Origin: Echiichthys vipera
Taxonomy: Eukaryota; Chordata; Actinopteri; Perciformes; Trachinidae
DNA: 64,000 bases
Reading direction: 5' to 3'
Assembly (NCBI GenBank): GCA_963691815.1
Contig: OY829655.1
Coordinates: 30,231,271-30,295,270 of the forward strand
In this document: positions 58,725-64,000 of the stretch, one piece after another
Layout: each line of letters opens with the position of its first letter
Numbering within the stretch: position 1 is the stretch's first letter
Program-made: the position numbers and the translations under genes
Notes under the pieces: generated by a model
The model's database searches: none
Seen by the model: only the letters and a program-made list of their open reading frames with translations
What the model was told of the DNA's origin: nothing

Positions 58725-59693
58725 GTCCTCACCTATACCAAAGTGCTCGTTCCACATGGTGTGCAGACCGACGGTGGCGTCCACCAGCTCTCTCTTCAGC
58801 TCCTCGAAGGGCACGTTGAGTTTGAAGTCGACGCGGTCGGACACGCCCAGCTCCTGGCAGAGCCCCCGCAGCATCAGCACCCGCTCCTCGTCCTCCTGGT
58901 TCCTGCATCCGCCGATCAGCACCAGCCGCAGGGACTCCCGTCCCCCGGGCCCCCCCTCTTTCCTGTCCAGCAGTTTGCGAAACGCCCGAATCTGCAGCCG
59001 GTGGTCCTTCTCCGGACGGAACTGACCCACGGACACGATGGAGTGGCACTTCCTGTCCCCGCCTCCTTCCTCTTCGCTCCCCAGCTCCCGGCCGAGCTCC
59101 TCCCAGCCCTCCTCCTCCTCCTCCTCTGCCTCCTCTTCACCCTCCTCCAGCGGGACGTCCAGGAAGGCCCTGACGTCGCAGGGCGGGTACACGACGCTGG
59201 TGCGGTTGGGGCAGCGCCACAGAGACAGGATGTGTCGCAGCGTCCAGGTGGAGTTCACCATGATGACATCGCTGCAGGAACCGGCCAGGCCGTACAGCAG
59301 GGCGAAGCAGCAGTAGTACACCACCTTCACCGCGCTCAGGGCGGGGTTTCTGGAGATGAAGTCGGCGTTGTTGAATCTGGAAACGAAAGAGGAGGGAGAC
59401 AGAAGGTCGGTGAGGTCCGAAGTTAACCAGTTCATTTAAAACCTTTTCTCTGTTTCAACCTCAGAAAAAAATGTTTTTCTCCCCAAATCTGAGCTTTTAG
59501 TGATGAGTCTCAGCGTCTGGAGGAGGGGCGGGCGATATGACACATGCAGAGAGATCCTACTATCGTCTATCCGGCTGTTCAGTCCGACCAACACCCTTTC
59601 AAAATAAGATTTCCGGGTCCCAAAAAAGGGGAAAAATCATGATTTTACTGTAAAAAGAATCATGATATGATATTTTTACCATATCGCCCACCC

Positions 59694-59746
<53 letters not shown>

Positions 59747-59928
59747 CCTTGGGTTCCTCTCTCTGACCACAGACAGCATGTCGGTGCTGACGGTGGGGTA
59801 GTGAACGTAGCTCGCCACCTTACAGCCGCCCAGGTAGCGGAAGATGGGCAGAGTGAAGGCGAAGCCCATTGAGTCCACGTAAAGGTCGGGAACGAAGGCC
59901 GTCAGCGCCTCCCAGCCTGCAACACACA

Positions 59929-59975
<47 letters not shown>

Positions 59976-61907
59976 CAAATTAACTTAATATTTAACATAC
60001 CAAAATATTATTAAAAATACATTTTAAATAAATGCAAAAATAAATAATATATATTTATAATAATACAATAATATTAATATACCTTAAAACGTAGCAAAAA
60101 CAACATTAAAAATCAAACTCTAACTCTAATAACTCTAACTGAACGTGCGATCTACGTCATAAGGAGAGGATTCCTCCTCCTGTGTACCGAGGAACATGGA
60201 GCCAGCGCTCTGTCCCAGCAGGGTGAAGTGCGGGTAGGACGCCGCCTCCACCAGCGAGCGGTGACGCAGGAAGATGAAGGTGACGGGTCGAGGCAGCGTG
60301 ATGTTAAAGCGCTGCCGGGCTCCCTCCAGGATCTGCTCGCCGCTCACGCCCTGGTCGCCCGTGTACACCACGAAGGAGACGCCGGGGTGTCTGGGGAGAG
60401 AGCAGCGCGTTTACACTTGTTGTTGTTGTTGTTTACAGGTTTTTCACCATTAAAGCAGCGATGCTGGACAAAAGTATGTGGACATCAACACCTTAGTTTC
60501 TTTATGGCGTGGGAAAAAGAAATAACCGGGTTATTCATGTAAACGCACTCACGCACGTTTTTAGAGATTATTTGTGTGTAAACAACGTGAAAGAGTAGTT
60601 TCTTTATTTACGTTTATGTTTACTGCAGGGAACTTTAAGTGCAGCACTAAATAGTTTTAGCAAAAGTTACTTTCCACCACTGAAGGAAATTTAAAATATA
60701 TCTAAACGTGCACGTTTACAACATTTTGAGGGCACTTTTAAAACTAGTATTTAGTGCATTAAAGTTTTATTAAATGAGATTAAAATGTTGTTAAATGAGA
60801 TTAAAATGTTGTTAAATTAGATTAAAATGTTATTAAATGAGATTAAATTGTTGTTAAATGAGATTAAAATGTTGTTAAATTAGATTAAAATGTTGTTAAA
60901 TGAGACTAAAATGTTAAATGAGATTAAATTGTTGCTAAATGAGATTTTAATGTTTTTAAATTAGATTAAAATGTTGTTAAATTAGATTAAAATGTTGTTA
61001 AATGAGATTAAAATGTTGTTAAATGAGATTAAATTGTTGTTAAATGAGATTAAAATGTCAAATTGAATCTGTGTCATCGTATTTTAAATTAATAAACTAT
61101 TACATTTTTAGCAGTGAATATTTATGCATTGAAAATATGGTTTAATGGTTTGACTCTGAATTTCTATTTATTTATTTTCTATTTACAAAAAAATTCAGTG
61201 TTAAAAGATAAAAGGTTATAAAGATTCAACATTAAAAATTCAATATGCCAAATTAATTTTGCTAAATGCTAAAAAAAAGAGTTAAATCATTGTCAGATGC
61301 ATATTTTTAATGCATAAACATCCAGTGCTAGAGATTAAATATATTTGAACTTAACCCAAGGACACAGGTGTACTTCCTAATCCCTGCCTCCACCTGTGGG
61401 ACACGGGTGTCCACATACTTGTGTCCCCGCAGTGAACCCGGGCTCGTACCGGTGCATGAGGGCCCTGAGGGCGCACCAGAGGACCCGCTCCCCGCCTCCT
61501 CCAGCGTTGCAGTACGGGTGGAAGAAGGCCACCGCCGGGCCGCCGCTCTGATCCCGGCGGGCCTTGCGGCGGCCCCGCAGCCACAGGCGGACCCCGAACA
61601 GGAGCAGCAGCAGGACCAGGGTCAGGACCAGGCTGAGGTAGGCGCAGGGGACCACCAGGGACCACAACAACCTGAGGAGGAAGGGGGAGGGCCGGAAACA
61701 CCCGAACCCAACCGAAACACTCCGATATTAGTTTCACTGACAGATTAGCCACTTAGCTGCTAACTCGGCTGACGTCAGCTGTCCGTGACGTCATCTCTGT
61801 TTATAACGTTTGGTAAAAAAGATAAAAAGGATAAAAAAGAGAAGTTTTTACCTCATAAAGTCGCAGAAACACGGAGAGAAGTGGTGATGGTGTCCGTGTC
61901 CCGTCAT
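58175..61907 (-). CDS. alg11: GDP-Man:Man3GlcNAc2-PP-dolichol alpha-1,2-mannosyltransferase
   Basis: Six coding exons on the minus strand join in phase: 61852-61907, 61450-61671, 60188-60390, 59748-59916, 58733-59376 and 58175-58458 (TGA 58175-58177). They total 1578 nt, or 525 aa (human 492). The start MTGHGHHHHFSPCFCDFM is followed by a membrane helix (about residues 22-46). Then come FFHPYCNAGGGGERVLWCAL, VVYTGDQ, PHFTLLGQSAGSMFLGWEAL, YVDSMGFAFTLPIFRYLGGC, SYVHYPT, VMVNSTWT, VSVGQFRPEKDHRLQIRAF, LIGGCRN and TMWNEHFGIGVVECMAAGT. The last holds the E-x7-E motif of GT4 transferases, split by intron 5. The enzyme adds the fourth and fifth mannoses to the dolichol-linked oligosaccharide on the cytosolic face of the ER. 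Exon 5 has an acidic insert of about 30 residues after DVPLEE, absent from human. The exon 4 donor (gtcaca) is weak. Confidence 0.97.
58680..58722 (+). repeat. (TG)n microsatellite after alg11 exon 5
   Basis: On the alg11 sense strand this is (CA)n, starting about 11 nt past the exon 5 donor. Confidence 0.95.
59698..59743 (+). repeat. (GT)n microsatellite touching the alg11 exon 4 donor
   Basis: On the sense strand the donor reads AG then GTCACACACA, so the (CA)n tract starts within the donor itself. Confidence 0.95.
59923..59973 (+). repeat. (CA)n microsatellite touching the alg11 exon 4 acceptor
   Basis: On the sense strand it is (TG)n with a GCGCG break, followed by TTGCAG and the exon. 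It is complementary to the tract on the other side of the exon. Confidence 0.95.
60768..61059 (+). repeat. 21-bp AT-rich minisatellite in alg11 intron 2
   Basis: About 14 units of TTAAATGAGATTAAAATGTTG with single-base changes and small deletions. Confidence 0.9.
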
Positions 61908-61989
61908 CTTCACAACACAACACTAAACCGGAAACTGCGGTCAGCTGACACGGATGCTGCGCCGCGATTGGCTCAGCGTTTGTTTACCT

Positions 61990-61997
61990 CCACGTCA
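61990..61997 (-). promoter_or_regulatory. UPRE-like motif upstream of alg11
   Basis: The minus strand reads TGACGTGG, the ATF6/XBP1 unfolded-protein-response element core, about 85 bp upstream of the ATG. A CACGTG E-box (62002-62007) and a CCAAT box (about 61967-61971, minus) are close by. Confidence 0.5.
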
Positions 61998-62603
61998 TCG
62001 ACACGTGACGTTCATTTTATTTATTATTAATAACACGTTAACAAATAATAAAGGATATACACTTTTATATATTTTATATTTAATATATTAAATCAATAAT
62101 ATTTATATATTATTTTATATAAATAGTACATTTTGTAATTTTATTTGTTTATTTATTAAAACACAGTAAACAATATACATTTTTATATATTTTATATATG
62201 AAAATAAATTATATTTATATATTATTTTATATAAATTATATATTTTTTTATTTATTATAACACAGACAGAAATTTCTGTCCTGTAACTCTTTTAAAAAAA
62301 ATCAGACCTAAATACATATTTTGAAATAATATCAAATTTAAAACGAATTGATTGAAAAAATAACCAAAACGATTAATAACAAATTAGGTCAATCCGTGTG
62401 TGTGTTCATGAATGTGTCATGTTTTGTATTATTGTACCTATATGTCCTGTATTCTTTTGTTTGTTTGTCCTGTTGTGTTTTATTCCAACATTTTAAAAGT
62501 GAATGTACATTTGAAAAACTATGGAAGCACATTTCTGCCACTGGAAGAAAAAAATATCACCAAGGTTAGTCACAATTATGATTATATAAAGTCAAAATTA
62601 TGA

Positions 62604-63338
62604 GAATGAATTACTTTAATCTCATAATTATTAATTTTATCACAGAATTTTGACTTTTTTATCTCATAATTTTGACTTTATCTTTATTATGAGATAAAAG
62701 TTATACTTATGACTTTTTCTCATAATTTCGATTTTTTAAAATCTCATAATTATGACTTTTACCTCATAATTATTACTTTTATCTCATAATTTTGACTTTT
62801 TATCACATAATTTTGACTTTTTATCTCATAATTTTGACTTTTTATCACATAATTTTGACTTTTTATCACATAATTTTGACTTTTTATCTCATAATTTTGA
62901 CTTTTTATCACATAATTTTGACTTTTTATCTCATAATTTTGACTTTTTATCACATAATTTTGACTTTTTATCACATAATTTTGACTTTTTATCTCATAAT
63001 TTTGACTTTTTATCACATAATTTTGACTTTTTATCTCATAATTTTGACTTTTTATCACATAATTTTGACTTTTTATCACATAATTTTGACTTTTTATCTC
63101 ATAATTTTGACTTTTTATCACATAATTTTTATTTTTTATTTTATAATTTTGACTTTTTATCACATAATTTTGACTTTTTATCTCATAATTTTGACTTTTT
63201 ATCACATAATTTTTATTTTTTATTTTATAATTTTGACTTTTTATCACATAATTTTGACTTTTTATCACATAATTTTGACTTTTTATCTCATAATTTTGAC
63301 TTTTTATCTCATAATTTTGACTTTTATCTCATATTGTT
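62604..63338 (+). repeat. 21-bp AT-rich minisatellite between alg11 and the rightmost gene
   Basis: From about 62757 the unit CATAATTTTGACTTTTTATC repeats about 27 times with alternating TCTCAT and TCACAT joints. Degenerate units extend left to 62604. The long frames it gives (repeated FYHIILT or IKSQNYV) follow from the period of 21. Confidence 0.95.
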
Positions 63339-63610
63339 TCAGTGGCGGAAACGGGCCTCCATGAAAAACCGTTAATAAAAAAATAAAAAATAAAGTTTAA
63401 CTTTATTATGCACTTTAGTATGCACACGTTACTAACCTAACTCCTTAGCAACGGCCGCTGAGTAGTTAACTTAACTTAGCTGCTTCCTCTATGACTCATT
63501 AAAACGAATAAAAATGATAACTATTAATTATTTAATGGCTAGTGCTAATTTAAAATAAACTATATTTAATTAAAATATCTTAACTCTTTGCGTTTTCTTT
63601 TTCAACAAAC

Positions 63611-63642
63611 CCCTTAGCAACGGTCATAGCAACCATAGCAAC
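63611..63642 (+). promoter_or_regulatory. Cluster of X-box-like half-sites upstream of the rightmost gene
   Basis: AGCAAC occurs at 63616, 63628 and 63637. The last reads CCATAGCAAC, close to the right half of an RFX X-box. Another TTAGCAACGG is near 63445. The ATG of the next exon is about 180 bp downstream. Confidence 0.4.
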
Positions 63643-63779
63643 AGTGAACTCTCATTAACGGTTGGACAGAAATTCAACCAATCAGCTCACTTGTCTTTCC
63701 CTCCTAAACAACACACCTGCTCCTGATTGGCTAAAAACAACTACACATTAGCTAGCGTGTGCGCTGGTTCCCGATAAAC

Positions 63780-63823
63780 AAAGAAACAAACAAACAAACA
63801 CACAAACAAACAAACAAACAAAC
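63780..63823 (+). repeat. (AAAC)n microsatellite directly before the ATG
   Basis: About ten AAAC/CAAA units with one CACA break end at the start codon of the next feature. If transcribed, it would form an unstructured A/C-rich 5' UTR. Confidence 0.85.
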
Positions 63824-63958
63824 ATGGAGGCGTCTAAACGGGTGTTTCACCGTGAAACCGAGGACCCACACGAGAGCAGAGGCTGTCACAGAGACTTTAA
63901 AGAGTCATGGAGTGATTTGGCACATGAACGAAACCCTGCACACCGGAAGTTAAACAAG
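63824..63958 (+). CDS. First coding exon of an unrecognised gene
   Basis: An ATG in fair context (AACATGG) opens 45 codons, MEASKRVFHRETEDPHESRG, then a hydrophilic segment with DFKESWSDLAHERNPAHRKL, ending AAC AAG at a consensus donor GTAACG (63959). The phase is 0. Composition and the donor favour a real first exon. I cannot name the family; the rest lies beyond the window. X-box-like sites upstream hint at a cilia-related gene, which is only inference. Confidence 0.5.
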
Positions 63959-64000
63959 GTAACGTGTAGTTTTTACAGTTGTAGTTTTATTGCATTCACC

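Noticed and set aside
62759..63364. Frames of repeated IKSQNYV (minus) and FYHIILT (plus)
   Set aside because: Period-21 AT-rich minisatellite; no gene context.

Overview
This is nuclear DNA from a ray-finned fish, probably a percomorph teleost. It has spliced vertebrate genes with GT-AG introns, abundant (CA)n microsatellites, teleost-type SINE and LINE fragments and many minisatellites. Five genes can be named by reading the exons: sucla2 (minus, first two coding exons only), med4 (minus, complete), itm2b (plus, complete), nek5 (plus, complete) and alg11 (minus, complete). An unrecognised first coding exon lies at the right edge (63824-63958, plus) and an unrecognised terminal exon at the left edge (3-146, plus).

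Layout: 1-5304 is sucla2 (5' part, with a nested pile of retroelements and a hAT element in intron 1). 5305-8726 is intergenic and holds a long GAA tract. 8727-12059 is med4 (7 exons). 12060-13420 is a head-to-head med4/itm2b upstream region. 13421-35381 is itm2b (7 exons; 14.7 kb first intron; introns 2, 3 and 6 largely minisatellite). 35382-40971 is intergenic with a SINE and a 52-bp minisatellite. 40972-56364 is nek5 (23 coding exons read in unbroken phase, 811 aa). 56365-58174 carries a foldback element. 58175-61907 is alg11 (6 exons, 525 aa). 61908-63823 is an AT-rich 21-bp minisatellite and promoter sequence.

The order sucla2-med4-itm2b, with the same orientations, is that of human 13q14.2. 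nek5 and alg11 are neighbours in human 13q14.3. NUDT15 and RB1, which lie inside or next to this block in human, are not seen. The genes do not form one pathway: mitochondrial TCA ligase, Mediator subunit, BRICHOS transmembrane protein, NIMA-family kinase and ER mannosyltransferase. Promoter motifs fit each gene's job: an NRF1 site at sucla2, tandem RFX X-boxes at nek5 and a TGACGTGG UPRE at alg11.

The most unusual signals are in the introns. Five nek5 acceptors have a (TG)n tract directly before or almost touching the AG. alg11 exon 4 is bracketed by complementary (UG)n and (CA)n tracts. itm2b intron 3 is about 66 copies of a 24-bp unit. Two unnamed interspersed families recur: a foldback element with near-perfect ~115-bp inner arms, and an inverted-repeat element that keeps a 76-codon SANT-like ORF. 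I see no operon, CRISPR array, phage or bacterial-type system, and no evidence of a wholly new molecular system.
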